Origin: Bacillus sp. MM2020_1
Lineage (GTDB): Bacteria > Bacillota > Bacilli > Bacillales > Cytobacillaceae
NCBI GenBank assembly: GCA_011250595.1
Contig: JAANMP010000049.1
Location: 1-37,535 of the forward strand
Length of the DNA: 37,535 bases
Direction of reading: 5' to 3'
Shown here: positions 1-8,700 of the stretch, one piece after another
Position numbering within the stretch: position 1 is the stretch's first letter
Layout: the number at the start of each line of letters is the position of its first letter
Position numbers and translations under genes: made by a program
Notes under the pieces: model-generated
The model's database searches: none
Told to the model about the DNA's origin: nothing
The model's input: only the letters and a program-made list of their open reading frames with translations

Positions 1-76
1 AACTATAACAACCTTATGGTATTAGTAATTATAAGAGACGGAATAGTCAGTTAATTGAAAACGGTTTATCTTGTAA

Positions 77-90
77 TGTAAACGTCATCA
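77..90. promoter_or_regulatory. cre-like CcpA site upstream of an off-window minus-strand gene
   Basis: The 14-mer TGTAAACGTCATCA matches the CcpA consensus TGWAARCGYTWNCW at 13 of 14 positions (C instead of T at position 10). A TATAAT-like hexamer lies at 28-33 on the minus strand, so the site would be centred near -62 of a leftward promoter. In B. subtilis the next gene in this direction is pfkA, which is an inference here because it lies outside the window. No good -35 box accompanies the -10. Confidence 0.3.
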
Positions 91-130
91 TTGCCATTTT
101 TAAGGATTTCTAGTGAACATTCTGTGAATA

Positions 131-161
131 GAAAAAACGTGCCTATGAGCACGTTTTTTAA
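131..161 (-). terminator. Terminator of accA
   Basis: The hairpin ACGTGC (137-142) / GCACGT (149-154) is flanked by A and T runs, so it could act in both directions. It overlaps the accA stop codon (158-160) and separates accA from whatever lies to the left. Confidence 0.75.
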
Positions 162-1135
162 TTAACACCGATGTAATCATTGACTCGTCCGAATTCACCG
201 ATTGTCCTGAAACGGTTGTAACGATCAGCTATTAATTCCTCTTCTGAAAGCTTTAACAATTGCTGTAATGAAGTCTTAAGCACCTTGTCAATTTCTTCTG
301 CCTGCTTTATTACATCCCTTTGGGCTCCGCCCTTAATTTCTGGGATAATATCATCAATAATGCCTAGTTCCTTTAAATCTGGCGCGGTTATTTTCATCGT
401 TTCTGCCGCATTTCTAGCAAGAGAGGCATCTTTCCATAAAATTGCAGCAGCACCCTCTGGTGAGATAACCGAGTAGGTGGAGTTCTCCAGCATATAGATA
501 CGGTTGCCCACTCCAAGTGCAAGAGCACCACCACTCCCGCCTTCACCAATTACAATACAAACCACGGGAACCTTAAGACCAGCCATTTCAAACAAATTGC
601 GTGCAATTGCTTCACTTTGACCGCGTTCCTCTGCAGCCTTCCCAGGATAGGCTCCCTTCGTATCAATGAAACAGATGATCGGACGATTAAATTTATTCGC
701 CTGATTCATTAATCGAAGTGCTTTTCGATACCCTTCAGGGTGTGGCATTCCAAAGTTTCTGCGAATGTTCTCTTTCGTATCTTTTCCACGCTGATGGCCA
801 ATTACCGTAACAGGTAACCCACGAAATTTAGCTATTCCGCCTACAATCGCCTCATCATCAGCAAAGGTTCTGTCACCGTGACATTCAAAGAAATTCTCAA
901 ACAAATAAGGGAAATAATCCATTGTTGTCGGCCTGTTAGGAAGCCGAGCGATTTGAACCCTGTCCCAGGGCTTAATATTTTCATATATACTTTGTTCAAG
1001 CTTTTCAAGTCTCTTCTCTAATTTGCTGATTTCGGAACTTAAATCAACATCAGCAGTTTTGGTGAACTCTTTTAAATCAGTAATTTTCTTTCTTAACTCG
1101 ATTACAGGGCGTTCAAATTCTAATTCACCTACCAT
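158..1135 (-). CDS. accA: Acetyl-CoA carboxylase carboxyltransferase subunit alpha
   Basis: AccA forms the carboxyltransferase with AccD and moves the carboxyl group from biotin-BCCP to acetyl-CoA, making malonyl-CoA for fatty acid synthesis in the cytoplasm. The 325-aa length is normal. An N-terminal helical segment (residues 8-50) is followed by the crotonase-fold core, with the conserved [20 protein letters not shown] region (116-135) and the glycine-rich oxyanion segment [12 protein letters not shown] (197-208). The ATG lies inside the end of accD (7-nt overlap, 1129-1135) and is preceded by TGGAGGTG, so translation is coupled to accD and the two subunits should be made in step. Confidence 0.97.
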   Translation of the reverse strand: MVGELEFERPVIELRKKITDLKEFTKTADVDLSSEISKLEKRLEKLEQSIYENIKPWDRVQIARLPNRPTTMDYFPYLFENFFECHGDRTFADDEAIVGGIAKFRGLPVTVIGHQRGKDTKENIRRNFGMPHPEGYRKALRLMNQANKFNRPIICFIDTKGAYPGKAAEERGQSEAIARNLFEMAGLKVPVVCIVIGEGGSGGALALGVGNRIYMLENSTYSVISPEGAAAILWKDASLARNAAETMKITAPDLKELGIIDDIIPEIKGGAQRDVIKQAEEIDKVLKTSLQQLLKLSEEELIADRYNRFRTIGEFGRVNDYIGVN

Positions 1136-2007
1136 TTGAGCACACCTCCAGGTTGATGGATCTCTAGAATAGTCGTGATTTTCTCAATAAGTTCATTTCG
1201 AGCAATTATTGCGTCCAGTTGTCCGTGTTTTAAGAGAAACTCGGATGTTTGAAAATCCTCCGGTAATTCTTCACGAATGGATTGTTCAATCACTCTGCGT
1301 CCGGCAAATGCGATCAACGCACCTGGTTCAGCAAGGTTGAAATCACCCAATGATGCGAAACTTGCTGAAACACCCCCCGTTGTCGGGTGGGTCATGATCG
1401 AAATGATTAATCCGCCATTATTGCTAAACCTCTTTAAAGCAACACTTGTTTTTGCCATTTGCATTAAACTTAAGGCGCCCTCTTGCATTCTTGCGCCACC
1501 TGATGCGGTAAAAATAATAAACGGTACATTTAACTCATCGGCTTTTTCAATTGCCAGCGTAATTTTTTCGCCGACAACCGAGCCCATGCTTCCCATTCGG
1601 AATGAAGAATCCATGATAGCAACGACAATTTTATAACCATTCACTGTCCCAATACCTGTTACAACCGCCTCGTTAAGTTTACTTTTTTGGCGGTCTTTCT
1701 CAAGCTTTTCAAGGTAGTCAGGAAAATTTAATGGATTTTTAGAAATCATATTATCGTTCATCTCCATGAAACTTCCTTCATCAATGAAACTGTCAATTCG
1801 TTCTTTTGAGTTCATTGGGAAATGATGACTGCAATGCAAGCATACCTTTAAATTTTTCACTAATTCTTTTGTATACATAATCTTCTTACATGAAGGGCAC
1901 TTTGACATTATTCCTTCAGGAACATCATTTTTTGCCGTTTCCGTAGGTATTTGAGCATATTTCTTCTTTTTTGGATGATTTTTTGAAAAAAGATCTTTTA
2001 GCGCCAA
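1129..2007 (-). CDS. accD: Acetyl-CoA carboxylase carboxyltransferase subunit beta
   Basis: AccD is the partner of AccA in the heterotetrameric carboxyltransferase. The N-terminal four-cysteine zinc ribbon is complete (C37-P-S-C40 and C56-L-H-C59), followed by the crotonase-like core with [12 protein letters not shown]. The 292-aa length is typical of Bacillus. The start is TTG (2005-2007), chosen because AGGAGG sits 7-8 nt upstream and no ATG nearby fits. The gene is first in an accD-accA unit, and a palindromic GntR-type operator lies about 100 nt upstream at 2105-2119. Confidence 0.97.
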   Translation of the reverse strand: MALKDLFSKNHPKKKKYAQIPTETAKNDVPEGIMSKCPSCKKIMYTKELVKNLKVCLHCSHHFPMNSKERIDSFIDEGSFMEMNDNMISKNPLNFPDYLEKLEKDRQKSKLNEAVVTGIGTVNGYKIVVAIMDSSFRMGSMGSVVGEKITLAIEKADELNVPFIIFTASGGARMQEGALSLMQMAKTSVALKRFSNNGGLIISIMTHPTTGGVSASFASLGDFNLAEPGALIAFAGRRVIEQSIREELPEDFQTSEFLLKHGQLDAIIARNELIEKITTILEIHQPGGVLKW

Positions 2008-2104
2008 AATTAAACCTCCTTTGTTACATAACGCCAGATGGCAAGTTTATCCCATTAATCCTATTTACCAGTTTTTCTATCCACACTAAACTTCATACAT
2101 CCAT

Positions 2105-2119
2105 AGTGGTCAGACCACT
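2105..2119. promoter_or_regulatory. GntR/FCD-type operator upstream of accDA
   Basis: AGTGGTCAGACCACT is a perfect 7+1+7 palindrome in the accD leader. It carries the TGGTCnGACCA-type core typical of FCD-family GntR regulators (E. coli FadR uses TGGTnnGACCA). The same 13-bp core recurs at 4134-4146 before the malic enzyme gene, whose transcript encodes a GntR regulator. The accD promoter itself is not clear. Candidates are TTAACC-16-TATTTT upstream of the site, or TTGTTT-18-TATGGA with the site in the spacer. Confidence 0.75.
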
Positions 2120-2128
2120 GATGAAACA

Positions 2129-2152
2129 AAAATACCCTGTCATAGGGCTTGG
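2129..2152 (-). terminator. Possible weak terminator after the gntR gene
   Basis: On the minus strand CCCT-atgac-AGGG is followed by TATTTTTGTTT. The stem is only 4 bp, so termination may be partial, and some gntR transcripts may run into accDA. The same segment could instead carry an accD promoter. Confidence 0.3.
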
Positions 2153-2190
2153 TTAACCTTCACTATAGAATAAAAACGATTCAAAATCTG

Positions 2191-2820
2191 TTAGTATTTG
2201 TCGTTAAAAACAGACAAATTCCGTAGATTATAATAGGCGGATAGTGTTTTCAATTCATTCTTTTCAGCGAGGGCATCGAGTAGGACTAGATATTTTTCAC
2301 GATGAATGGTCACTTTTACTAATTCAAGCGAATCGTAATAGTCTTTTAATATTGACCAAATTCTAGATAAAAGGTGGTTATCTGCAATCTCAATTATTCG
2401 ATTAAAAAACTCATCCTCTTGTATGCCGTTTTCTTGATTTAGCCAGTCTTTCATATTCACAATATGTTGGTCATCTATTTTTTGCAAAGCTAATCTTAGG
2501 AGGTCCATCTCTATATAATTCCTGGTTTCCAATACATCTCGTTTTGCTTTTTCATCCTGTAAAATAAAAGTACTAAGAAGCTGAACGAGATGGTTCCCCT
2601 GAAAGTCACGAATAAAGGTCCCTTCACCCCGTCTGGTTTCAATTAGTCCCAGCAATTCTAAAGCCCTAAGTGCTTCTCTAACGGAAGAGCGCCCGAAATT
2701 CAGGCGCTCCGACAATTCTCGTTCAGATGGGATTTTATCTCCGGCTATTAATCCATCGATGGTTATCATTTCTCGTAAATGCTTAACAATTTCTAAATAT
2801 ACTTTAGTATTGTTTGCCAC
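2191..2820 (-). CDS. FadR-type (FCD) GntR family transcriptional regulator
   Basis: A DNA-binding regulator with an N-terminal GntR winged helix (about 8-72, including IPSERELSERLNFGRSSVREAL from residue 30) and a helical FCD effector domain (about 90-200). At 209 aa it is slightly short for the family. The usual FCD metal ligand pattern D-x-x-F-H is D136-E-F-F-N140, and the final His position also looks lost, so a metal-bound carboxylate ligand is doubtful. E. coli FadR also lacks the metal site and binds acyl-CoA. The start is GTG, immediately preceded by an in-frame TAA and 6 bp after the malic enzyme stop, with only a weak ribosome site. It lies between ytsJ and accDA, and both have matching palindromic operators. 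The inferred role is local control of these genes and itself; the ligand is unknown. Confidence 0.85.
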   Translation of the reverse strand: MANNTKVYLEIVKHLREMITIDGLIAGDKIPSERELSERLNFGRSSVREALRALELLGLIETRRGEGTFIRDFQGNHLVQLLSTFILQDEKAKRDVLETRNYIEMDLLRLALQKIDDQHIVNMKDWLNQENGIQEDEFFNRIIEIADNHLLSRIWSILKDYYDSLELVKVTIHREKYLVLLDALAEKNELKTLSAYYNLRNLSVFNDKY

Positions 2821-2826
2821 TTACGT

Positions 2827-4065
2827 TCACTCACTTTTGCCAATAATAGCGAGCCTTTTTGTTTTTTCCTTTATTTCTTCAGGATCAACCTTAATGCGAG
2901 CAACCCCGGTTTCCATGGCCGCTTTTGCGACTGCTGCTGCAACATCTGGAGCAACTCTCGGGTCAAAAGGTCCAGGAATGACATAATCGGCATTTAGTTC
3001 ATCTGGGTTGATTAGGTTGGCAATAGCTTCTACAGCCGCGATTTTCATTTTTTCATTTATATGGGTAGCACGAACATCAAGTGCCCCACGGAAAATTCCC
3101 GGGAATGCGAGAACATTGTTAACTTGGTTTGGAAAATCTGAACGGCCTGTTCCAACCACTTTGGCCCCTGCTGATTTTGCCACATCAGGCATAATTTCAG
3201 GATCAGGATTGGCCATTGCAAAAATGATTGAATCTGGATTCATTGAAGCGACCATTTCTTTTGTAAGGGCACCTGCAACTGAAACTCCGATAAATACATC
3301 GGCACCTTTAATGACATCTGCAAGGCTGCCTGTTAGGTTATCTCGGTTTGTATATTTCGCTACTTCAGATTTAACTGCATTCATACCTTGTGGGCGCCCT
3401 TCGTAAATGGCTCCTTTGGTATCACACATAATTATGTCTCTAACACCATAACTATATAACAATTTAATAATTGCAATCCCCGCTGCACCAGCACCGTTTG
3501 CAACCACTTTAATTTCCTGCATTTTTTTGCCGATAAGCTTTAGTGCATTGACAAGTCCTGCCACAGTCACAATTGCTGTACCATGCTGATCATCATGAAA
3601 AATAGGAATATTTGCTTCTTTTTTCAATCTTTCCTCAATCACGAAACAATTTGGAGCAGCAATATCTTCAAGGTTTACGCCACCAAAAGTAGGTTCAAGC
3701 AATTTTACAGTTTCAACAATTTTGTCAACATCCGTTGTGTTCAAACAGATTGGAAAAGCATCCACACCAGCAAAACTTTTAAATAGGACTGCTTTACCTT
3801 CCATAACAGGGAGAGCGGCTTCAGGTCCAATATTCCCAAGTCCAAGAACAGCTGTGCCATCAGAAACGACAGCAACCATGTTCCCTTTCATGGTATATTC
3901 ATAAACCAATTCAGGCTTTTCATAAATATCTTTGCAAGGCTCTGCAACACCTGGTGAATACGCTAAGCTTAAATCATGTGCATTTCGGACTAAAACTTTA
4001 GATTTCGATTCTAATTTCCCCTTATTAATTCGATGCATATGTAGTGCTTCTTCCCGTAAAGTCAA
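2827..4065 (-). CDS. ytsJ: NAD(P)-dependent malic enzyme (YtsJ-like)
   Basis: Oxidatively decarboxylates malate to pyruvate with reduction of NAD(P). In B. subtilis YtsJ is the main NADPH-producing malic enzyme. Visible motifs are catalytic Tyr36 in YSPGVAEPC, Lys in GKAVLFK (92-97), metal ligands E134-D135 and D158-D159 (FHDDQHG), and the dinucleotide fold GAGAAG (191-196). The 412-aa length fits the short bacterial form without an acetyltransferase domain. The start is TTG with GAGGGGTG 8 nt upstream. It is the first gene of a two-gene unit with the GntR regulator, with a promoter at 4162-4189 and an operator at 4134-4146. Its position next to accDA suggests that it supplies NADPH for lipid synthesis (inference). 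Confidence 0.95.
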   Translation of the reverse strand: MTLREEALHMHRINKGKLESKSKVLVRNAHDLSLAYSPGVAEPCKDIYEKPELVYEYTMKGNMVAVVSDGTAVLGLGNIGPEAALPVMEGKAVLFKSFAGVDAFPICLNTTDVDKIVETVKLLEPTFGGVNLEDIAAPNCFVIEERLKKEANIPIFHDDQHGTAIVTVAGLVNALKLIGKKMQEIKVVANGAGAAGIAIIKLLYSYGVRDIIMCDTKGAIYEGRPQGMNAVKSEVAKYTNRDNLTGSLADVIKGADVFIGVSVAGALTKEMVASMNPDSIIFAMANPDPEIMPDVAKSAGAKVVGTGRSDFPNQVNNVLAFPGIFRGALDVRATHINEKMKIAAVEAIANLINPDELNADYVIPGPFDPRVAPDVAAAVAKAAMETGVARIKVDPEEIKEKTKRLAIIGKSE

Positions 4066-4133
4066 GATATTTCACCCCTCAAATTTTTACAAAAGCTTAT
4101 TTAATATCCCTTTATCTGTAGTCCGCTTTTTTG

Positions 4134-4146
4134 GTGGTCAGACCAC
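4134..4146. promoter_or_regulatory. GntR/FCD-type operator at the ytsJ-gntR promoter
   Basis: GTGGTCAGACCAC is a perfect 6+1+6 palindrome identical to the core of the site before accD. It lies about 16 nt downstream of the -10 box, so it should cover the transcription start or early leader, a position that favours repression. Confidence 0.78.
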
Positions 4147-4161
4147 ACTTGTCTCATTATC

Positions 4162-4189
4162 ACTATAACATATCTTCAATAGTTGTAAA
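4162..4189 (-). promoter_or_regulatory. Sigma-A promoter of ytsJ-gntR
   Basis: On the minus strand TTTACA (4184-4189), a 16-nt spacer and TATAGT (4162-4167) make a good vegetative promoter just after the dnaE stop codon. The leftward transcript would start close to the palindrome at 4134-4146. Confidence 0.65.
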
Positions 4190-4192
4190 GAA

Positions 4193-7100
4193 TTATTCCT
4201 TCAAAACAACATTTTTGGGACCAAGCATATTTCTTAATAATTGCAGTAAATCAGGGGTAGGATTGATATTATTTTCATCCCCAAGCCTAATGGTTTTTCG
4301 ATTTTTTTCATAGTGTAAAACAACTGCCGCTTTTCCTTGATTTTCTTTTAACAGCTGATTTAGTTGTTGAAGAGATTGATCGTCCTGTTTCTCCTCCACT
4401 ATTTTCAAATATAAAACTGATTGTTTAACGGATTTAGTTTGCAGCCACTCTACTAAATTTGAACCTTGTTGAATAATAAATTGCTGCTTCCCATCACGTT
4501 CTTCAACTTTTCCTTCAAGCAAAACAAATTTACCTTGCCCTAATAGATGCGAATATCTTTTGTATACATTCGGGAAAGCTACTGCTTCCATTTCGCCACT
4601 GGAATCACTTATGGATAAAAAGGCCATGGAATCACCTTTCTTGGTCCGTATTGATTTCACCGAGGTGATATATACACCTGATGCTACCCTTTGGTTTTGA
4701 TTATTGAGACCAAATAAGAGGGTTGCTCCTGAGTGTTTAAGTTGCTTTTCATAAATAGAAACTGGATGGTCAGATAGATAAAAGCCAAGCGCATCTTTTT
4801 CAAATGTCAGCTTATTCTCCAGGCTAATCGGATCGACTTGCATATAGTTAGGCTTCGGAATGAACTCTTCTTCAAATAAATCAAATTGGTTATCTTCAGA
4901 TGGTTTAAAGATTTGCGCATGCTCCATCGCTACATCTAAACTTGCAAGCAACACGGCACGATCTTCTCCAAATTCATCGAAGCAGCCGGAATGGACAAGG
5001 AACTCAAGCGTTTTTCGATTGATGGCTTTAGCGGAAACACGTATGCAAAAATCAAATAGGTCAGCGAACTTTCTCTTTTTCCTAGCTTGAAAAATTTCTT
5101 TTAATGCTGCTGCACCTACGCTTTTAATCGCGGCTAAACTGTAACGAATTCCGACCTGTTCCACTTGAAAGGCGAAACCACTATTATTGATGGATGGAGG
5201 CAGGACTGTAATCCCTTTTTGTTTTGTTTCCATGATATATTGCCCTATTTTCGTATCATTTCCGATGGCTGATGTTAAGAGGCCTGCCATAAAATAAACC
5301 GGGTAATTTGCTTTTAAAAAGGCTAACTGGTATGCAATCATACTATAAGCAACCGCATGGCTGCGGTTAAAGCCATAATTAGCAAACCGAACAATTAAAT
5401 CGTAGATGTCATTAGCCAGTGTTGATTCATACCCTTTTTTTAAGGCTCCCTGGACAAAATGACTCCGCTCCTTATCAAGAATTTCTTTCTTCTTTTTCCC
5501 GACAGCTCTTCTTAATAAATCGGCTTCACCAAGTGAAAAGCCCGCCAACTTCGAAGCAATTTGCATGATTTGCTCTTGGTAGACAATCACGCCATATGTA
5601 TTTTCAAGGATCGGCTGCAAATCAGGGTGTGGAAATTCAACTTTCTTTACGCCATGTTTTCGTTCAATAAAGAGCGGGATATTTTCCATTGGACCCGGCC
5701 GGTACAAGGCATTGACTGCCACAATATCTTCAAAACGGGAAGGTTTCAAGCGAGTTAGAACCTTTCGCATCCCTTCGGATTCAAGCTGAAATATACCTGT
5801 CGTTTCACCGTCCGCTAACAAGCTGAAGGTCGCAGAGTCCTCTAACGGTATCGAGTTGAGTTTTACCTTCTTCCCCGTCTTACGATAGATAGAAGATAAA
5901 ATTGAATCTAGTAATGTAAGATTCCGCAAGCCTAGAAAGTCCATTTTTAGGAGACCGATTTCTTCAAGATGTTCCATTGAATATTGCGTTAAATAAACAT
6001 GATTAGACCCTCGTTGAATGGGGATCAAATCAATTAGTTGTTTCTCACTTATTACCACACCGGCTGCGTGGGTCGAAGTGTGGCGCGGCAGACCTTCTAG
6101 TTTTAATGCCGTTTCAAAAAGCCGTTCATTCATCGGGTTTTCCTTAATAAACCTTCTGAGTGCTTCGGATTCTTTATAGGCACCTTGTAGGTTTATTCCT
6201 AAACGCGGTGGGATTGTCCTCGATAATTGTTCGAGTTCCTTTGAATTTAATCCAAAGACTTTACCGACATCTCTTAATGCTGCTTTTGCTGCGAGGGTTC
6301 CAAATGTGACGATTTGTGCAACATGCAGTTCACCATATTTTCCGGCCACATAATTAATCACTTCATCACGTCGATGGTCGGGAAAATCTATATCAATATC
6401 AGGCATTGAAATCCGTTCAGGATTTAAAAACCGTTCAAATAATAGATTATGCTTTAATGGGTCAACATCGGTAATGTATAAAACATATGCAACAAGTGAA
6501 CCTGCGGCTGAGCCCCTTCCAGGTCCAGTCAAAATTTCCTGCGCGCGGGCATATCTCATAAAATCCCAAACAATTAAAAAGTAATTGCTGAACTCCATTC
6601 GCTTTATGACCGATAGTTCATAAGATAAACGTTGATAATATTCTTCGGAGGGTGAAGGAAAACGTTCCGTTAATCCCTGCTTGCATAATACTTCAAGGTA
6701 CTCCGGAGCTTGCATTCCATTCTCCGTTGGGAATGCTGGTAGATACGTCTTATTAAGTTCAATGTTGAAGTTGCATCTGTTAGCAATCCGGAGCGTATTT
6801 TCCAGTGCATCCGGGAGATCAGAAAAGCGATCGACCATCTCACTGGCAGGTTTTAAATAGTACTCGTCGTTTTCCAGTCTTTCTCTATGGTCGTCCTGCA
6901 ATTTATCGCCATTTTTTATGGCTAATAGACACTCTTGGGCAAACATATCTTCTTTTTCTAAATAATGGACCTGGTTTGTTGCTACAAGCGGGATATTCAT
7001 TTCTTTTGAAATCAAGTTAAACTGATTTCTGATGGTTGTTTCTTGTTCAAGCTGATGATCTTGAATTGCCAGAAAAAAGCTGTCTCTACCGAAGATGGCA

Positions 7101-7555
7101 GCCAGTTTACTGATGATTTCTCTGGCAATTTCCTCTTGGCCATTTAAAATAGACTGCTCGATTTCTCCTTCTGGTCCGGGAGTAATCGCAATAAGCCCTT
7201 CCGAATAATGTTTCAACCATTTTAACGGAATCCCATGTTCAGTTTTCGTTTGAACCGTACTGGATATCTTTAATAGATTTTTATAGCCATGGTCATTCTC
7301 AGCGAGCAGGACCAGTGGATAAGACTCATTTTGGGTATGTTCACTTTCGACATCTACAGTTAATCCGATAATGGGTCTTAGGTTATTTTTTTTACACAAT
7401 TTATAGAATTCAATGGTTCCATACATAACATTTCTGTCCGTTAAGGCGATTGCAGAAAAGCCTTTTTTCAGTGCATTTTCAATTAAATCCGGGACTGAAG
7501 CCGTACTGGTTAACAAACTATATGCACTATATACATGCAGGTGAATAAAAGACAT
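4193..7555 (-). CDS. dnaE: DNA polymerase III subunit alpha, DnaE type
   Basis: Second replicative polymerase of Firmicutes, which in B. subtilis extends RNA primers before hand-off to PolC. The 1120-aa protein has an N-terminal PHP domain (about 1-200, with HLHVYSAYSLL), the C-family core with GPGRGSAAGSL (344-354) and the catalytic PDIDIDF motif (385-391), a helix-hairpin-helix region, and a C-terminal OB fold (SGVYITSVKSIRTKKGD...). The PHP metal residues look partly degenerate, as is usual for this subgroup, so proofreading is not expected. ATG start preceded by AAGGGTG. It stands alone, followed closely by the ytsJ promoter without an obvious terminator. Confidence 0.97.
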   Translation of the reverse strand: MSFIHLHVYSAYSLLTSTASVPDLIENALKKGFSAIALTDRNVMYGTIEFYKLCKKNNLRPIIGLTVDVESEHTQNESYPLVLLAENDHGYKNLLKISSTVQTKTEHGIPLKWLKHYSEGLIAITPGPEGEIEQSILNGQEEIAREIISKLAAIFGRDSFFLAIQDHQLEQETTIRNQFNLISKEMNIPLVATNQVHYLEKEDMFAQECLLAIKNGDKLQDDHRERLENDEYYLKPASEMVDRFSDLPDALENTLRIANRCNFNIELNKTYLPAFPTENGMQAPEYLEVLCKQGLTERFPSPSEEYYQRLSYELSVIKRMEFSNYFLIVWDFMRYARAQEILTGPGRGSAAGSLVAYVLYITDVDPLKHNLLFERFLNPERISMPDIDIDFPDHRRDEVINYVAGKYGELHVAQIVTFGTLAAKAALRDVGKVFGLNSKELEQLSRTIPPRLGINLQGAYKESEALRRFIKENPMNERLFETALKLEGLPRHTSTHAAGVVISEKQLIDLIPIQRGSNHVYLTQYSMEHLEEIGLLKMDFLGLRNLTLLDSILSSIYRKTGKKVKLNSIPLEDSATFSLLADGETTGIFQLESEGMRKVLTRLKPSRFEDIVAVNALYRPGPMENIPLFIERKHGVKKVEFPHPDLQPILENTYGVIVYQEQIMQIASKLAGFSLGEADLLRRAVGKKKKEILDKERSHFVQGALKKGYESTLANDIYDLIVRFANYGFNRSHAVAYSMIAYQLAFLKANYPVYFMAGLLTSAIGNDTKIGQYIMETKQKGITVLPPSINNSGFAFQVEQVGIRYSLAAIKSVGAAALKEIFQARKKRKFADLFDFCIRVSAKAINRKTLEFLVHSGCFDEFGEDRAVLLASLDVAMEHAQIFKPSEDNQFDLFEEEFIPKPNYMQVDPISLENKLTFEKDALGFYLSDHPVSIYEKQLKHSGATLLFGLNNQNQRVASGVYITSVKSIRTKKGDSMAFLSISDSSGEMEAVAFPNVYKRYSHLLGQGKFVLLEGKVEERDGKQQFIIQQGSNLVEWLQTKSVKQSVLYLKIVEEKQDDQSLQQLNQLLKENQGKAAVVLHYEKNRKTIRLGDENNINPTPDLLQLLRNMLGPKNVVLKE

Positions 7556-7638
7556 ATTCTCACACCCTTCATTCCATAATCTCTCCCTCTATTATAGAAC
7601 GATATTGCTAAAAAAGAAAATATGTTCTCATTTTATTA

Positions 7639-7790
7639 GAAAAGCTGAAGTGCCCGTTTAGCGGCGTATGGACTGGAGCGCTCCAACCGAGATAAAGGAA
7701 ACACGAAGAGCGTCAGCGCATTCGTGCTTGACTTATCGTAGGGCGGAGAGCGAAGTACACTAGCCGCTGGGCGCTGAAGCTAGACAATTC
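7639..7790. repeat. Structured ~150-bp dispersed repeat, copy A
   Basis: This intergenic block aligns over its whole length with 8701-8856 in the same orientation. Conserved parts include GGAGCGCTCC (7675-7684), the GATAAAGGAAACACGAAGAG segment and GACTTATCGTAGGGCGGAGA. Ends can pair: AGCGGC (7660-7665) with GCCGCT (7763-7768), and GTGCCC with GGGCGC outside it. There is no open reading frame of note and no transposase. It resembles the non-coding repeat families common in Bacillus genomes (bcr-like), but I cannot name the family. It fills the dnaE-ytrH gap up to the sigma-E-type promoter. Confidence 0.8.
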
Positions 7791-7795
7791 TTAAT

Positions 7796-7824
7796 TCATA
7801 TTTGCACAGGTTTGTCCATATAAA
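7796..7824 (+). promoter_or_regulatory. Sigma-E-type promoter of ytrH-ytrI
   Basis: TCATATT (7796-7802), a 14-nt spacer and CATATAAA (7817-7824) fit the sigma-E pattern KMATATT / CATACAnT well. It lies about 40 nt before the ytrH start codon. Mother-cell expression is known for ytrHI in B. subtilis. Confidence 0.7.
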
Positions 7825-7864
7825 TGAGTAATGGGATTGATTATGGGTAAGGGCGGTTGAGGAT

Positions 7865-8203
7865 ATGAAAGAAATTGGTTTTTTTCCTGCTTTTATTGAA
7901 AGCTACTTTATTGCCTTAGGGGTGGTGCTCGGCGGTTCACTTATTGGCGGAATCGCTTCATTTCTAACCGGTCAGCCACCACTTACCACCGTTTACCGCT
8001 TATCTTCTGCACTGAGAATTTGGGCGATCGTTTCGGCCATTGGCGGGACATTTGACGCTGTTTATACGTTTGAAAGAGGAATATTTAACGCCGACACAAA
8101 GGACCTAGTCAAACAATTATTAATAATTCTCTCAGCCTTGGGCGGAGCCCAAACGGGTGCCTTGATTATCAATTGGCTAACACAGGAGCATATCTCATCA
8201 TGA
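7865..8203 (+). CDS. ytrH: Sporulation membrane protein YtrH
   Basis: Small membrane protein (112 aa) of the YtrH family, needed for efficient sporulation in B. subtilis through an unknown mechanism. Two hydrophobic segments are seen (about residues 8-36, glycine-rich GVVLGGSLIGGIASF, and about 84-105, LLIILSALGGAQTGALIINWL). ATG start with AAGGGCGG 8 nt upstream. The stop TGA overlaps the ytrI ATG as ATGA, indicating translational coupling. Transcribed opposite to dnaE, from the sigma-E-type promoter at 7796-7824. Confidence 0.9.
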   Translation: MKEIGFFPAFIESYFIALGVVLGGSLIGGIASFLTGQPPLTTVYRLSSALRIWAIVSAIGGTFDAVYTFERGIFNADTKDLVKQLLIILSALGGAQTGALIINWLTQEHISS

Positions 8204-8700
8204 GAATCCCGCCATTATATAGAAGACCTGCCTGGCAGCGATTTTTTGCAGGAATGGCCGTTGGCGGTGTGATTAGCTGGTGTATTTTTTTATATATTTA
8301 TGGAGTTTGGCAGGAAGAGAACACCGAATTAATTCGGAAACAAGCGCAGGAAATTGTTGACTTAAAAGACGAGAAAAAAATCTGGCAGGAAGAATATAAG
8401 GAAATTAATAAGCGGAAAATTGAGCAACTAACAGTCCAGAAAATCAATATTAGAATTACAAACTCGGAAAAATATAAGCTTGATTCGCTAAGTGTCTTAG
8501 AGACAGAGGACTCGGTTAGAGACGATATTAGCATGATGATTGCCAAAGATATTGAAACAGTCTACAAAAGCAAAGACCTATTGAAAAAGATTATTGAAAA
8601 TAAACCCATTAAAATAAATGATAAGCGGTATAAACTTAAGGTGAAAGAAATGGTTTTTTATACAAATCTTTCGATACAACTGGAGATTCAGTTCGAATAA
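8200..8700 (+). CDS. ytrI: Sporulation membrane protein YtrI
   Basis: Partner of YtrH. The start ATG at 8200 overlaps the ytrH stop and gives MRIPPLYRRPAWQRFFAGM, the conserved YtrI N-terminus. An in-frame start at 8173 would only add residues inside ytrH. The 166-aa protein has one membrane segment (about 15-37), then a charged coiled coil (about 40-80, QEENTELIRKQAQEIVDLKD...) and a soluble C-terminal domain. AGGAG lies 11 nt upstream. The stop codon directly abuts repeat copy B at 8701. Confidence 0.9.
   Translation: MRIPPLYRRPAWQRFFAGMAVGGVISWCIFLYIYGVWQEENTELIRKQAQEIVDLKDEKKIWQEEYKEINKRKIEQLTVQKINIRITNSEKYKLDSLSVLETEDSVRDDISMMIAKDIETVYKSKDLLKKIIENKPIKINDKRYKLKVKEMVFYTNLSIQLEIQFE

Noticed and set aside
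2008..2190. A FapR operator upstream of accDA
   Set aside because: I saw no FapR-like dyad; the only clear palindrome is of the GntR/FCD type.
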